A program made the translations under genes and the position numbers. 64,000 nt of DNA from the NCBI RefSeq assembly GCF_002001165.1, contig NZ_MUNQ01000005.1:310001-374000 (forward strand), written 5' to 3'. Below are positions 19,043 to 28,351 of the stretch, piece by piece. This stretch comes from Rhodanobacter sp. C05. Lineage in GTDB: Bacteria; Pseudomonadota; Gammaproteobacteria; Xanthomonadales; Rhodanobacteraceae. The notes under the pieces were generated by a model that made no database searches, was not told the origin of the DNA, and saw only the letters and a list, made by a program, of their open reading frames with translations. Numbering within the stretch: position 1 is the first letter of the stretch; each line of letters starts with the position of its first letter.

Positions 19043-20215
19043 ATGACTCCACGTTCCCATCATTTTTTCCGGATCGCCTCTTGTGTGGGCGCCGCCCTGG
19101 CAGGCCTCTGTGCGGCCTCCATCGCCGCTGCCGCGCAGCCGGTCGCTACCGTAGCCGGCATGCCCGCTGTAGTGAACGCCAGCAACATGTACAGCGAGGC
19201 CGGCGTCAATCACTTCAGTCCGGCGGTGGTCAGTGCCCTGCCGCGAATCTATGTGCCGAACCTGCGTTCGAACAGCGTATCCGTGATCGATCCGGCGACG
19301 TTCAAGGTGGTCGACACGTTCCCCGTCGGCCAGAGTCCGCAGCACGTGGTTCCGGCATGGGATCTGCAGACGCTGTGGGTGACCAATAACGCCGAGGGCC
19401 ACAACGACGGCAGCCTCACTCCGATCGATCCAAAGACCGGCAAGCCGGGCAAGGCGGTCGCGGTCGACGATCCCTACAACATGTATTTCACGCCGGACGG
19501 CAAGGAAGCGATCGTGGTGGCGGAATCGCGTGCGCGGCTGGACTTCCGCGATGCGCATACGATGGCCCTGCATAACAGCCTGCAGGTGCCTGAGTGCAAG
19601 GGCATCAATCACGCCGATTTCTCGATCGATGGCCGGTACGCGATCTTCACCTGCGAATTCGGCGGCAAGCTGGCCAAGATCGACATGGTCAAGCGCAAGG
19701 TGGTTGGCTATCTGCTGCTCGACAAGAAGGGCATGCCGCAGGACATCCGCGTCTCGCCCGACGGCAAGGTGTTCTATGTCGCCGACATGATGGCCGACGG
19801 CGTGTTCCTGATCGACGGCGACAGCTTCAGCAAGATCGGCTTCGTCCCGACCGGCGTCGGCACGCACGGAATGTATCCGAGCCGGGATGGCACGAAACTG
19901 TATGTCGCCAATCGTGGATCCAACCGCATCCACGGACCGCGCCACGGCAAGGGCAGCGTGTCGGTGATCGACTTCGCCACGCGCAAGGTCGTGGCGAACT
20001 GGCCGATTCCGCACGGCGGCAGCCCGGACATGGGCAATGTCAGCGCCGACGGTAAATTGCTGTGGCTGTCGGGCCGCTTCGATGATGTCGTCTATGCGTT
20101 CAACACCACCACCGGTGCGGTCAGATCGATCAAGGTCGGCGCGGAGCCGCACGGGCTGGCGGTCTGGCCGCAGCCCGGGCGCTATTCGCTGGGCCATACC
20201 GGGATCATGCGCTGA
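19043..20215 (+). CDS. Exported YVTN-type beta-propeller protein
   Basis: 390 residues from ATG 19043; the frame is open 19 codons further upstream but this start gives a clean signal peptide (IASCVGAALAGLCAASIAAAA, about residues 8-30). The mature protein is a seven-bladed-propeller-like repeat with the YVTN signature in several blades: IYVPNLRSNSVSVIDPATFK, VFYVADMMADGVFLIDG and LYVANRGSNRIHG. Such propellers bind metals, quinone cofactors or protein partners; enzymatic residues are not evident. It is co-transcribed with the creatininase-family gene. Confidence 0.85.
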   Translation: MTPRSHHFFRIASCVGAALAGLCAASIAAAAQPVATVAGMPAVVNASNMYSEAGVNHFSPAVVSALPRIYVPNLRSNSVSVIDPATFKVVDTFPVGQSPQHVVPAWDLQTLWVTNNAEGHNDGSLTPIDPKTGKPGKAVAVDDPYNMYFTPDGKEAIVVAESRARLDFRDAHTMALHNSLQVPECKGINHADFSIDGRYAIFTCEFGGKLAKIDMVKRKVVGYLLLDKKGMPQDIRVSPDGKVFYVADMMADGVFLIDGDSFSKIGFVPTGVGTHGMYPSRDGTKLYVANRGSNRIHGPRHGKGSVSVIDFATRKVVANWPIPHGGSPDMGNVSADGKLLWLSGRFDDVVYAFNTTTGAVRSIKVGAEPHGLAVWPQPGRYSLGHTGIMR

Positions 20216-20286
20216 ATCTGGCTGCATGATGCGCAGGCAGCTTCGCGGAAGCTGCCACGCACAAACCCGGGCCGACGAGAGCGCGG

Positions 20287-20970
20287 ATGAGCATCGATCC
20301 ACTCAGCGAGGCGAAGATCGTCGATTCATGGGGCAGAAATGCTGCTCCATGGATCACCGCCGTGCGTGAACGGCAGATCGAGAGCCGCCGACTGGTGACC
20401 GATCAGGCGATCATCGATGCCGTCCTCAGCTGCTCACCGCGATCGGTACTCGATGTCGGTTGCGGTGAGGGCTGGCTGGCCCGCGCACTTGCTGCCACCG
20501 GCATCTCGGTAGTCGGCATCGATGCCGTTCCCGCGCTGATCGAACAGGCGCGGCAGGCCGGTGGTGGCGACTTTCGTGTGGCCTCCTATGAAGATGTGAT
20601 TGCAGGCCGGCTCACGCTGTCTGTCGATGCCGTCGTCTGCAATTTCTCGCTGCTCGGTCATGCATCCGTGGCGGGCCTGTTCGGTGTCATCCGTTCGCTG
20701 CTCAAGCCGCAAGGCAGCCTGCTGGTACAGACGCTGCACCCGCTCATCGCATGCGGCGATCATCCTTACGAAGACGGTTGGCGACCCGGGTCGTGGGCCG
20801 GATTCCATGAGGACTTCAGCGATCCTGCTCCGTGGTATTTCAGGACGCTGCAAAGCTGGATCGGGCTTTTCCCGGAGCACGGACTGCGCCTGCTGGAGAT
20901 GCACGAGCCGTTGAATCCGCTGACACGCAAACCGGCGTCGGTGATCTTCATCGCGCAGGTCACGGATTGA
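20287..20970 (+). CDS. Class I SAM-dependent methyltransferase
   Basis: 227 residues. SAM-binding motif I is SVLDVGCGEGWLARALAATG (about residues 55-74), followed by an acidic motif II (VVGIDAVPALIEQARQ) and the VVCNFSLLGH strand in place of motif IV. An NAW/TRP-like C-terminal lid is rich in aromatic residues (PWYFRTLQSWIGLF). The methyl acceptor is unknown. It lies 71 bases after the propeller gene and upstream of the threonine leader, probably ending that transcription unit. Confidence 0.87.
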   Translation: MSIDPLSEAKIVDSWGRNAAPWITAVRERQIESRRLVTDQAIIDAVLSCSPRSVLDVGCGEGWLARALAATGISVVGIDAVPALIEQARQAGGGDFRVASYEDVIAGRLTLSVDAVVCNFSLLGHASVAGLFGVIRSLLKPQGSLLVQTLHPLIACGDHPYEDGWRPGSWAGFHEDFSDPAPWYFRTLQSWIGLFPEHGLRLLEMHEPLNPLTRKPASVIFIAQVTD

Positions 20971-21013
20971 CCGGTGCAGACACGCTTATAGCGAAAAGTT
21001 GCAAATGAACCTG

Positions 21014-21041
21014 TTGACCGCAGTGCAGCAATCGCTCTAAG
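21014..21041 (+). promoter_or_regulatory. Putative promoter of the thr operon
   Basis: TTGACC at 21014-21019 and TCTAAG at 21036-21041 form sigma-70-like -35 and -10 boxes with a 16-base spacer. The predicted transcript would start only a few bases before the leader ATG at 21051. The match is moderate and unproven. Confidence 0.35.
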
Positions 21042-21050
21042 GTCGGTGCC

Positions 21051-21203
21051 ATGTCGCCGCTTTCCATGTCAGCACGTATGCACGCTGCCCCGGTTTCCAC
21101 CGGGCATCTGCTGTTGCCGGCGGGCGTCAACGCTCGTTCCATCGCCACCACGATTACGACTACCACCACGACTCGGTCGGGGTGGGTGTCCGTGCGCGAA
21201 TAG
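21051..21203 (+). CDS. thrL: Threonine operon leader peptide
   Basis: A 50-codon frame beginning ATGTCGCCG and ending at TAG 21203; ATG codons at 21066 and 21078 are alternatives. Its tail reads SIATTITTTTTTRSGWVSV: eight threonine codons plus an isoleucine within ten positions, closely matching the E. coli thrL run (STTITTTITITT). Ribosome stalling there when Thr- or Ile-tRNA is uncharged would prevent the downstream hairpin from forming. It lies immediately before homoserine dehydrogenase, thrB and thrC, which makes attenuation control of the thr operon the clear reading. AAGGTC before the first ATG may serve as the ribosome site. Confidence 0.85.
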   Translation: MSPLSMSARMHAAPVSTGHLLLPAGVNARSIATTITTTTTTRSGWVSVRE

Positions 21204-21219
21204 GTTCTTCACTACGCAA

Positions 21220-21246
21220 CGGCCCCGCCCTCGATGAGGCGGGCCG
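21220..21246 (+). terminator. Attenuator hairpin of the thr operon
   Basis: CGGCCCCGCC (21220-21229) pairs with GGCGGGCCG (21238-21246) apart from one bulged C, around the loop CTCGATGA. It begins 17 bases after the leader stop, where an attenuator is expected. A U-tract does not follow, so termination may rely on Rho or on a weak release site. Confidence 0.55.
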
Positions 21247-21305
21247 GTGCACTCTCACAGCACAAGCCGATCCGCCAGCGAGCACGGGCCTCACAGGAGG
21301 TCATC

Positions 21306-22466
21306 GTGAATGTCTGTGCACCCCAACTTGCCGCCCCGCTACCTTCGTCCAGCTTCGCCGTGCCGACTGCGCGGCGCCGGCGCGTGCTGGCGGTCGGCCT
21401 GATCGGACCCGGCCGCGTCGGCAGCGCACTGCTCGCCCAACTGCGCGCCGCCCAGCCACGCTTGCTGCGCGAGACCGGGCTGGAGCTGCAGCTGAGCGGC
21501 GTCGCCGCCAGCCGGCGGATGTGGCTGGACTGCGACGATCCCGAACTCAACCATGCCGGCCGCGACCGTCACGGCGAGCGCGCGCAGATCTGGCGGCCTG
21601 GCAATCTCGATGAATTCGCCGCGCACGTACGCGGCAACGATGGCCGCCACGCGCTGCTGATCGACTGCAGCGCCAGCGATGTCGTCGCCGGGCACTATGC
21701 CGGCTGGCTGGCTGATGGCCTCCATGTGGTGACGCCGAACAAGCTGGCCGGCAGCGGTGCACTGTCGCGCTGGCAGGCGATCCGCGCCGCCTGCGCCGAC
21801 GGCATGCGCTTCCGCTACGAGGCCACCGTCTGCGCGGGCCTGCCGGTAGTGCAGACGCTGCGCGACCTGCTCGATACCGGCGACGAACTGCTCGCAGTTG
21901 AAGGCATGTTCTCCGGCACGCTGGCGTGGCTGTGCAACCGCCATGATGGCCAGCAGCCATTCTCGGCGCTGGTGCGCGAGGCGCATGCGCTGGGCTACAC
22001 CGAGCCTGATCCGCGCGACGACCTGTCGGGACTCGACGTGGCGCGCAAGCTGGTGATCCTGGCGCGCGAAGCGGGCTGGCCGCTGTCGCTGGAGGAAGTC
22101 GCGGTGGAAAGTCTGGTGCCGCCCGCACTGGCGGCATTGCCACTTGAAGCCTGCATGCAGCGACTGCACGAATTGGATCCGTTGATGTCCGCGCGGCTGG
22201 CCGAGGCGCGGGCTCTCGGCGGCGTGCTGCGCTATGTCGCCAGCCTGGACCGCCACGGCCGCGCCCGCGTCAAGCTGGTCGTGCTGCCAGCGAAGCATCC
22301 GTTCGCGCATACGCGACTGACCGACAACATCGTGCAGTTCACGACACGCCGTTACTGCGACAATCCACTGTCGGTGCAAGGCCCCGGCGCCGGTCCCGAA
22401 GTGACCGCTGCCGGCGTGTTCACCGATCTGTTGCGCATTGCAGACTCGCTGGAGGTGCGCGCATGA
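21306..22466 (+). CDS. Homoserine dehydrogenase (ThrA-type, without aspartokinase domain)
   Basis: 386 residues from GTG 21306, which has AGGAGG eight bases upstream; the frame is open earlier but lacks a site. NAD(P) binding is seen in [16 protein letters not shown]. Catalytic-domain motifs match the C-terminal half of bifunctional ThrA/Met[36 protein letters not shown] and [19 protein letters not shown]. No aspartokinase domain precedes it and no C-terminal ACT domain follows, so this is a stand-alone version of the ThrA-type dehydrogenase. It reduces aspartate semialdehyde to homoserine. The stop overlaps the thrB start (ATGA). Confidence 0.92.
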   Translation: MNVCAPQLAAPLPSSSFAVPTARRRRVLAVGLIGPGRVGSALLAQLRAAQPRLLRETGLELQLSGVAASRRMWLDCDDPELNHAGRDRHGERAQIWRPGNLDEFAAHVRGNDGRHALLIDCSASDVVAGHYAGWLADGLHVVTPNKLAGSGALSRWQAIRAACADGMRFRYEATVCAGLPVVQTLRDLLDTGDELLAVEGMFSGTLAWLCNRHDGQQPFSALVREAHALGYTEPDPRDDLSGLDVARKLVILAREAGWPLSLEEVAVESLVPPALAALPLEACMQRLHELDPLMSARLAEARALGGVLRYVASLDRHGRARVKLVVLPAKHPFAHTRLTDNIVQFTTRRYCDNPLSVQGPGAGPEVTAAGVFTDLLRIADSLEVRA

Positions 22467-23455
22467 ACACCTTATTTCTGGAACCCGTCATGGCTTCACC
22501 GCGTCGCTCCAAACTTCCGCAGGTCGCCTGCGCCTTCGCACCCGCCAGTGTCGGCAACGTCGGCGTGGGTTTCGACCTGCTCGGCCACAGCGTGGCCGGT
22601 GCCGGCGATCGCGCCGAGGTACGTCGCATCGACGAGCCGGTGGTACGCATCGCGGCGATCCGCGGCTGCGTCACCGAACTGCCGACCGACCCGCGCCAGA
22701 ACACCGCCGGCGTCGCCCTGCTCGCGCTGCGCAAGGCGCTCGGGCTGCAGCACGGTTTCGAGCTGGTGCTGCACAAGGGCATCGCGCTGGGTTCGGGCAT
22801 GGGCGGCTCGGCCGCATCCTGCGTGGCGGCACTGGTCGCCGCGAATGCGTTGCTGGTGCAACCGCTGCCGCGCGAGTCGCTGTACGGCTTCGCGCTGGAT
22901 GGCGAAGCGGTGGCCAGCGGCAGCCGGCATGGCGACAACCTTGGCTCGATGCTGCTTGGCGGCCTGGTGCTTGCCACCCACGAGCGTCTGTTGCGCATCG
23001 AGGTACCGGCCGCGTGGCATTGCGCGCTGGTGCATCCGCATGTGGTGCTGGAGACCCGCAGGGCACGGGCGGCACTGGCCGGCCACTATGAACTCGGCGA
23101 GTTTGTCGCCCAAAGCACGAATCTCGCGCTGGTGCTGGCCGGCTGCTATCGCGGCGATGCGGCGTTGGTGCGCGAAGGGCTGAAGGACGTACTGGTAGAA
23201 CCGCGCCGTGCACCGCTGATCCCGAACTTTTCACGAGTAAAGCAGGCCGCGCTGGATCATCACGCACTCGGTGCCAGCATCTCCGGCGCCGGCCCCAGCG
23301 TATTCGGCTGGTACGACAATCGCCGCGACGCCGAGGCAGCTTCTGTCGCGATGCAGGCCGCCTTTGCCGAAGCCGGACTGGACAGCGATGCCTGGGTATC
23401 GCCGATCGACGGACCGTCCGCCGCCTTGATTCCCTCGCTCGAGGCGGATGCATGA
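22463..23455 (+). CDS. thrB: Homoserine kinase
   Basis: 330 residues of the GHMP kinase fold. The ATP-binding motif is [18 protein letters not shown]. The N-terminus [20 protein letters not shown] and the C-terminal [15 protein letters not shown] match bacterial ThrB. It phosphorylates homoserine for threonine synthase. The start at 22463 overlaps the previous stop by four bases; ATG at codon 10 (MASPRRSK) is a possible alternative start. The gene ends in another ATGA overlap with thrC. Confidence 0.95.
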   Translation: MNTLFLEPVMASPRRSKLPQVACAFAPASVGNVGVGFDLLGHSVAGAGDRAEVRRIDEPVVRIAAIRGCVTELPTDPRQNTAGVALLALRKALGLQHGFELVLHKGIALGSGMGGSAASCVAALVAANALLVQPLPRESLYGFALDGEAVASGSRHGDNLGSMLLGGLVLATHERLLRIEVPAAWHCALVHPHVVLETRRARAALAGHYELGEFVAQSTNLALVLAGCYRGDAALVREGLKDVLVEPRRAPLIPNFSRVKQAALDHHALGASISGAGPSVFGWYDNRRDAEAASVAMQAAFAEAGLDSDAWVSPIDGPSAALIPSLEADA

Positions 23456-24768
23456 GCGACGTCGAACCGCTGCGCTATCACAGCACCCACAGCGCCGGTC
23501 CCACCGTGCCGATCAGTCGGGCGATCGCCGCCGGACTGGCGCCCGATGGAGGCCTGTACGTACCTGAGGCATTGCCATCGATCGATCCTGCCGTGTTCGA
23601 TCCCCATGGCTCGCTGGCCGATACCGCGACCACCTTGCTGGCGCCGTTCTTTGCCGGCGATCCGCTGGCTGACGAGTTGGCCACGATCTGCGCCGAGGCA
23701 TTCACCTTCGATGCACCACTACGCACACTTCCGGCGCATCCGAACACACTGATGCTGGAGCTGTTTCACGGTCCCACTTCAGCCTTCAAGGATTTCGGAG
23801 CGCGTTTCCTCGCCGCCTGCCTGCGCCGGCTACCGCGCCACGATGCACGACCACTGACGATCCTGGTTGCCACCTCCGGCGATACGGGTGCGGCAGTCGC
23901 TGCCGCGTTCCATCACCAGCCGAATGTACGCGTGGTCATCCTGTATCCCGACGGACTGGTCTCGCCACGGCAAGCACACCAGCTCGGCTGCTTCGGCGAC
24001 AACATCAGTGCGCTGCGCGTAGCCGGCCGCTTCGACGATTGCCAGCGCATGGTCAAGACGGTACTCAACGATGCGACGCTGCAGACGCAGTTGCCGCTCT
24101 CTTCGGCCAACAGCATCAGTCTCGGCCGCCTGCTGCCGCAGATGAGCTATTACGCGCACGCCGCACTAAGCTGGTGGCGGGAGCACGGCACACCGCTGAA
24201 CTTCATCGTGCCCACCGGCAACCTCGGCAACGCGCTGGCCTGCCTGTGGGTGCGCGAACTGGGCCTGCCGATCGGCAGCGTGCGACTGGCCTGCAATGCC
24301 AATGCCACCCTGCGCGATTATTTTTCCGGTGCCGTTTACACGCCGCGTGAAGCCGTCGCCACACTGGCGAATGCGATGGACGTGGGCGCTCCAAGCAACT
24401 TCGAACGGCTGCGCTGGACGTTCCCGGACGAGAATCGCCTGCGCCACTTGCTGCACGCCGACAGCGTCGCCGATGCCACGATCCGTCAGACCATCGCCAC
24501 CCATGCACACGAGCACGGTGAAGTCTTGTGCCCGCACACTGCCACTGCAATGCATCGGCTCGATCGTCTGCGCGACGAAGGTGACAGCTCGCCATGGGCT
24601 GTGATTGCTACCGCGCATCCGGCCAAGTTCGAGAGTGTGGTGGAACCATTGATCGGGCGGTCGTTACCGGTGCCACCCGCACTCGCCACGATGTTGGCGC
24701 GCCCGGCTTGTGCCGAACCGCTGTCCGCCAATGACACCGCGCTAAGGACCTGGCTATCAAGCCATTAG
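23452..24768 (+). CDS. thrC: Threonine synthase
   Basis: 438 residues. The PLP-binding lysine lies in [32 protein letters not shown] forms the phosphate-binding loop; and [13 protein letters not shown] is the second glycine-rich loop. Length and motif spacing match the short gammaproteobacterial ThrC (about 430 residues). It converts O-phosphohomoserine to threonine and completes the leader-dehydrogenase-thrB-thrC operon. Translationally coupled to thrB by ATGA. Confidence 0.95.
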   Translation: MSDVEPLRYHSTHSAGPTVPISRAIAAGLAPDGGLYVPEALPSIDPAVFDPHGSLADTATTLLAPFFAGDPLADELATICAEAFTFDAPLRTLPAHPNTLMLELFHGPTSAFKDFGARFLAACLRRLPRHDARPLTILVATSGDTGAAVAAAFHHQPNVRVVILYPDGLVSPRQAHQLGCFGDNISALRVAGRFDDCQRMVKTVLNDATLQTQLPLSSANSISLGRLLPQMSYYAHAALSWWREHGTPLNFIVPTGNLGNALACLWVRELGLPIGSVRLACNANATLRDYFSGAVYTPREAVATLANAMDVGAPSNFERLRWTFPDENRLRHLLHADSVADATIRQTIATHAHEHGEVLCPHTATAMHRLDRLRDEGDSSPWAVIATAHPAKFESVVEPLIGRSLPVPPALATMLARPACAEPLSANDTALRTWLSSH

Positions 24769-24880
24769 TACGACATCGGCAGATCGAACTGCTCGAAGGC
24801 TCGCCCGGTCACGCAAAACCGCGGCGGTGCATGCAAGCCCTTCTGATACCTTGCGCGATTCGGATGCATGGATGTATTCA

Positions 24881-26284
24881 ATGAAGTTCTGCAACGGACT
24901 TGTCATTCTTGTCGGCATTGCAACAGTGCTGGCATTCGCCGGACTGATTCCGCTCGGCACCTGGCAGGATGATTTTCTTACCCTGCACAACTATCACCAG
25001 CAGGGTGGCGATTTCCTCATCGAACGTCTGCGGCACTGGAGCCCTCGGCCCTTGTCCGAGGCGCTGATCTATTTGTATGCGGTTACCGTTCACCACTACG
25101 GATTGCCGCTGATCGGTGCTTTTATCGCGCTGTTCTGGCTTGTTCTGGCGGGCGCCCTGCTGTTGCCACCCTCGCTTGGCAAACGCGGTTTTCTCACCGC
25201 CATCGCGATGCTGGCCATGCTGCTGCTCGGCCACCCGGTCACCGAGTTCTTCTATTGGCCGGACGGTGTTGCCGCCTATCTCCCGACACTGGCTGCGGCA
25301 GCCTTGTTGCTTGCACTCGACTGGGGCGGCTGGAGTGAAAGCAAAACCGGCCTGTGCTGGACGTTCATCGCACTGATGACGGCAGCCGCCAGCTCCGAAG
25401 TCGGCGCGATGTTCACGATCATCTATGTCGGGCTACTCGTCATCAGCCGCAGCGTGCAAAGCAGGCGGCAAATGACTCTCATGGTCATCCCTTTCCTGCT
25501 GTCGTCAGGGCTTCTCTGCCTCCAGTACAGCGGACGGGTATCGCAGGCCAGCGAAATCATCGGCGATCCCGCGATAGCACATCATCCGTTCGCTACCCTG
25601 CTTGCCGTCGCGAAGGATTTGCCGTTCGAGCTGCTCAAGGGCGATACGCTGCGTCACAAATACATCGGGCTGGCCGAAGGCCTGGTGATCAAGCTGCTTT
25701 TTCTCGTCGGTCTTTACCTGGCAATGTCTGCACGACGGAGTTCGCCCAACAAGCGCATGCAGCGCATGCGCCTGATCCTGGCACTGGCATTACTCGCCAC
25801 AGCCATGCTGACGATGGCTGCCGCGTTCTACAACTTCGGTGCGCCTTGCTGCGAGCGGCACGACACCCTGCGGCAGAACTACATCCTTATTGCGTTGGGG
25901 TCGTTGGCCACCCTGCTGGCCGCACGATGGCCAAGCCGCCATTTCAAATATGCCGGTCCGATATTGCTGCTTGCCTTGGCGATTCCCCTGATTGCGATCC
26001 TTCCAAGGCTCGTTGCCGAGTATCGGGACTATGCCGCCATCGTTCAGGCGCGCGACGACACCTGGCGCTCGGGCCAATCCGTCGGGCCCGATATGAAATT
26101 CACGCAAACGATCCCCAACGTGACCGGAAATGTTTACATCACGCCCGATATCTACCGCCGCACTGCCAACCCCGACGCAGATCAGCGCGCGCAATGGATA
26201 CTGGCTTTCTTCGACAAGCAATCCGTCGAGTTCACACCAGCCGTCAATGCTACGGACCGTAACGATGCCTACCTGATCCAGTAG
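24881..26284 (+). CDS. Polytopic membrane protein of unknown function
   Basis: About 467 residues with roughly ten hydrophobic segments. Start codons at 24827 (GTG), 24872 and 24881 are all in frame; 24881 is preferred because MKFCNGLVILVGIATVLAF is a normal first membrane segment. After the first segment comes a periplasmic loop with a WQDDFLTLHNY patch, an acidic pair that in many GT-C glycosyltransferases lies in the first loop. The C-terminal 100 residues after the last span look extracytoplasmic. It resembles GT-C type mannosyltransferase-like or O-antigen-related proteins, but I do not recognise the family. It separates the thr and leu/ilv operons. Confidence 0.7.
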   Translation: MKFCNGLVILVGIATVLAFAGLIPLGTWQDDFLTLHNYHQQGGDFLIERLRHWSPRPLSEALIYLYAVTVHHYGLPLIGAFIALFWLVLAGALLLPPSLGKRGFLTAIAMLAMLLLGHPVTEFFYWPDGVAAYLPTLAAAALLLALDWGGWSESKTGLCWTFIALMTAAASSEVGAMFTIIYVGLLVISRSVQSRRQMTLMVIPFLLSSGLLCLQYSGRVSQASEIIGDPAIAHHPFATLLAVAKDLPFELLKGDTLRHKYIGLAEGLVIKLLFLVGLYLAMSARRSSPNKRMQRMRLILALALLATAMLTMAAAFYNFGAPCCERHDTLRQNYILIALGSLATLLAARWPSRHFKYAGPILLLALAIPLIAILPRLVAEYRDYAAIVQARDDTWRSGQSVGPDMKFTQTIPNVTGNVYITPDIYRRTANPDADQRAQWILAFFDKQSVEFTPAVNATDRNDAYLIQ

Positions 26285-26452
26285 TCGAAAATCACCTGCA
26301 ACATACCCTTAAGTACTGTCCTCGAGCGTCATTCGATTCACACCGGACTCGCCTCTCTCCGCACGCGCCATCTGGAATGATGTTTCCATTTGGATGGATA
26401 GCCGTCTGAATCACAGAAAATCCCTTAGAAGCATTCTTCATAAACAAAACTG

Positions 26453-26480
26453 TTGACAGCCTGCGAAGTCATGGTTTACG
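26453..26480 (+). promoter_or_regulatory. Putative promoter of the leu/ilv operon
   Basis: A perfect -35 hexamer TTGACA at 26453-26458 is followed 16 bases later by a weak -10 (TTTACG, 26475-26480). Transcription would begin near 26487, just before the leader ATG at 26490, so the leader peptide may be translated from an almost leaderless message. The AT-rich stretch 26415-26452 could help as an UP-like element. Confidence 0.35.
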
Positions 26481-26489
26481 GTCAGTTAC

Positions 26490-26627
26490 ATGTCGCAGCG
26501 CAACAGCCATCGCCGCATCGCCGAAAACAACCGTCTCGTGACGGTTGCCGGCTTGCTGCAGGCTCGCGGCACGCTCCTTCTTGCCCTCGTACTCGTACTC
26601 CTTATTACCAACGGAGGTGCGGGCTGA
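26490..26627 (+). CDS. Branched-chain amino acid operon leader peptide
   Basis: A 45-codon frame from ATG 26490 to TGA 26627. Its C-terminal part is LLLALVLVLLITNGGAG, with eight Leu, two Val and one Ile codons in one short run, comparable to the IlvL leader of E. coli. The context confirms it: a terminator follows 49 bases later and leuA starts 111 bases later, heading genes for Leu, Val and Ile synthesis. Stalling at Leu, Val or Ile codons would favour an antiterminator. No Shine-Dalgarno site is apparent, consistent with a start very near the 5' end. Confidence 0.88.
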   Translation: MSQRNSHRRIAENNRLVTVAGLLQARGTLLLALVLVLLITNGGAG

Positions 26628-26676
26628 GGGCATGTGTCCAGGTAAATAAGCAAGAAACCTGAAGACTCCCAAAGAA

Positions 26677-26706
26677 CCCCGCACCGGCAACGGCGCGGGG
26701 TTTTTT
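26677..26706 (+). terminator. Attenuator terminator of the leu/ilv operon
   Basis: CCCCGC (26677-26682) pairs with GCGGGG (26695-26700), with an inner CCG/CGG pair around GCAA, and six T residues follow directly. This is a textbook intrinsic terminator between the leader peptide and leuA. Confidence 0.92.
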
Positions 26707-26738
26707 GTTGCCCTCGGCTCGCATCAGCGGAGCCAGCG

Positions 26739-28334
26739 ATGAACCCCGAATCAGTAACAACTGCAAACGTATCCAGCAGCAGCAACGCTGCCGATGATCG
26801 TGTCCGCATCTTCGATACCACCTTGCGTGATGGCGAACAGGCGCCGGGCTTCTCGATGGACCGGCGTACAAAATTGCGCATCGCACAAGCACTGGAAGCA
26901 CTTGGTGTGGATGTGCTGGAAGCGGGTTTCCCGCAGGCATCACCGGATGATTTCGCCGCAGTCGCTGAAATCGCCCGCACTCTGAAGAGCACCACGGTGT
27001 GCGCACTGGCGCGCTGCCAGAGCGGCGATATCGACAGCGCCGCACGTGCACTGGAGCAGGCGCGGCATGCGCGTATCCATGTGTTCCTGTCGACCAGCCC
27101 GCTACACCGCGAGCACAAACTGGGCATGAGCAAGGCCCAGGTGGTCGATGCCGCGGTCGCAGCCGTCGAACGTGCACGCGGCTTGTGCCACGAAGTGGAG
27201 TTCTCCGCCGAAGACGCATTGCGTACCGAACCCGAGTTCCTCGCCGAGGTGTTCAGCGCGGCGGTCGCTGCCGGCGCTACCACGCTGAATGCGCCGGATA
27301 CGGTGGGCTACACCACACCGGCCGAGATCGTCGAACTGTTCACCTATCTGCGTCGGCACGTGCGCGATGCCCACAAGGTGATCTTCTCCAGCCATTGCCA
27401 CGACGACCTCGGCATGGCGGTGGCCAACAGCCTGGCCGCGGTGAGCGCCGGTGCGCGCCAGGTGGAATGCACGATCAACGGCATCGGCGAGCGTGCCGGC
27501 AACGCCGCGCTGGAGGAGATCGTGATGGCGCTGAAGGTGCGCGCACCGCACTTTGGTGTGGGCACCCGCATCGACACGCGCCGGCTCTATCCCACCTCAC
27601 GCCTGCTGACCCAGCTGACCGGGCAGGCGGTGCCGCGCAACAAGGCGATCGTGGGCGACAACGCGTTCGCGCACGAGTCGGGTATCCACCAGCACGGCAT
27701 GCTCAAGCACCGTGGCACCTACGAAATCATGCGCCCGCAGGACGTCGGCATCGCCGAGACGAAGCTGATCATGGGCAAGCATTCCGGCCGCGCCGCCTTG
27801 CGTCAGCGCCTGGAGACCCTCGGCCACACGCCGGATGACGCGGCGCTGGACGTGATCTTCGCGCGCTTCAAGACGCTGGCCGACAAGAAACGCGAAGTGC
27901 ACGACGAGGATCTGGAAGCGATCGCGCTGGGCCTGGATCCGGACGCCGCAGGTCCATGGCGGTTGGTGCAACTCAACACCAGCACGCATCTGGGCGGCAG
28001 CGCCTCGGCTTCGGTGAAGCTGCGCCATGACGACGGCCGCGAAGTCGGCGAAGCGGCGATTGGCGATGGTCCAGTCGATGCCGTGCTGCGCGCGATCGAA
28101 CGCGCGACCGGCAACGCGCTGCAACTGAGCGACTTCAAGGTACGCGCCGTCAGCGAAGGTGGCGATGCCCAAGGCCACGCCCAGCTCACCGCCCGCCATG
28201 CCGCGCGCGAATGGCGCGGCCACGGCGTCAGCACCGACATCGTCGAAGCGACCGCGCAGGCCGCGCTGGCCATCGTCAACCGCATCGAACGACAGGCACC
28301 GGCTGCACCGCCGATCGCCGTCGCCAACCTGTAA
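26739..28334 (+). CDS. leuA: 2-isopropylmalate synthase
   Basis: 531 residues. The HMGL-like barrel begins with [18 protein letters not shown], which carries the divalent metal Asp and catalytic Arg. [17 protein letters not shown] holds the metal-binding His pair, and [16 protein letters not shown] the glycine-rich signature. The communication and regulatory domains (about residues 330-525) include [19 protein letters not shown], where leucine feedback inhibition occurs in the family. It condenses acetyl-CoA with 2-ketoisovalerate. It is the first structural gene after the attenuator. Confidence 0.96.
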   Translation: MNPESVTTANVSSSSNAADDRVRIFDTTLRDGEQAPGFSMDRRTKLRIAQALEALGVDVLEAGFPQASPDDFAAVAEIARTLKSTTVCALARCQSGDIDSAARALEQARHARIHVFLSTSPLHREHKLGMSKAQVVDAAVAAVERARGLCHEVEFSAEDALRTEPEFLAEVFSAAVAAGATTLNAPDTVGYTTPAEIVELFTYLRRHVRDAHKVIFSSHCHDDLGMAVANSLAAVSAGARQVECTINGIGERAGNAALEEIVMALKVRAPHFGVGTRIDTRRLYPTSRLLTQLTGQAVPRNKAIVGDNAFAHESGIHQHGMLKHRGTYEIMRPQDVGIAETKLIMGKHSGRAALRQRLETLGHTPDDAALDVIFARFKTLADKKREVHDEDLEAIALGLDPDAAGPWRLVQLNTSTHLGGSASASVKLRHDDGREVGEAAIGDGPVDAVLRAIERATGNALQLSDFKVRAVSEGGDAQGHAQLTARHAAREWRGHGVSTDIVEATAQAALAIVNRIERQAPAAPPIAVANL

Positions 28335-28351
28335 TCACCCAGGAAGCTTCC

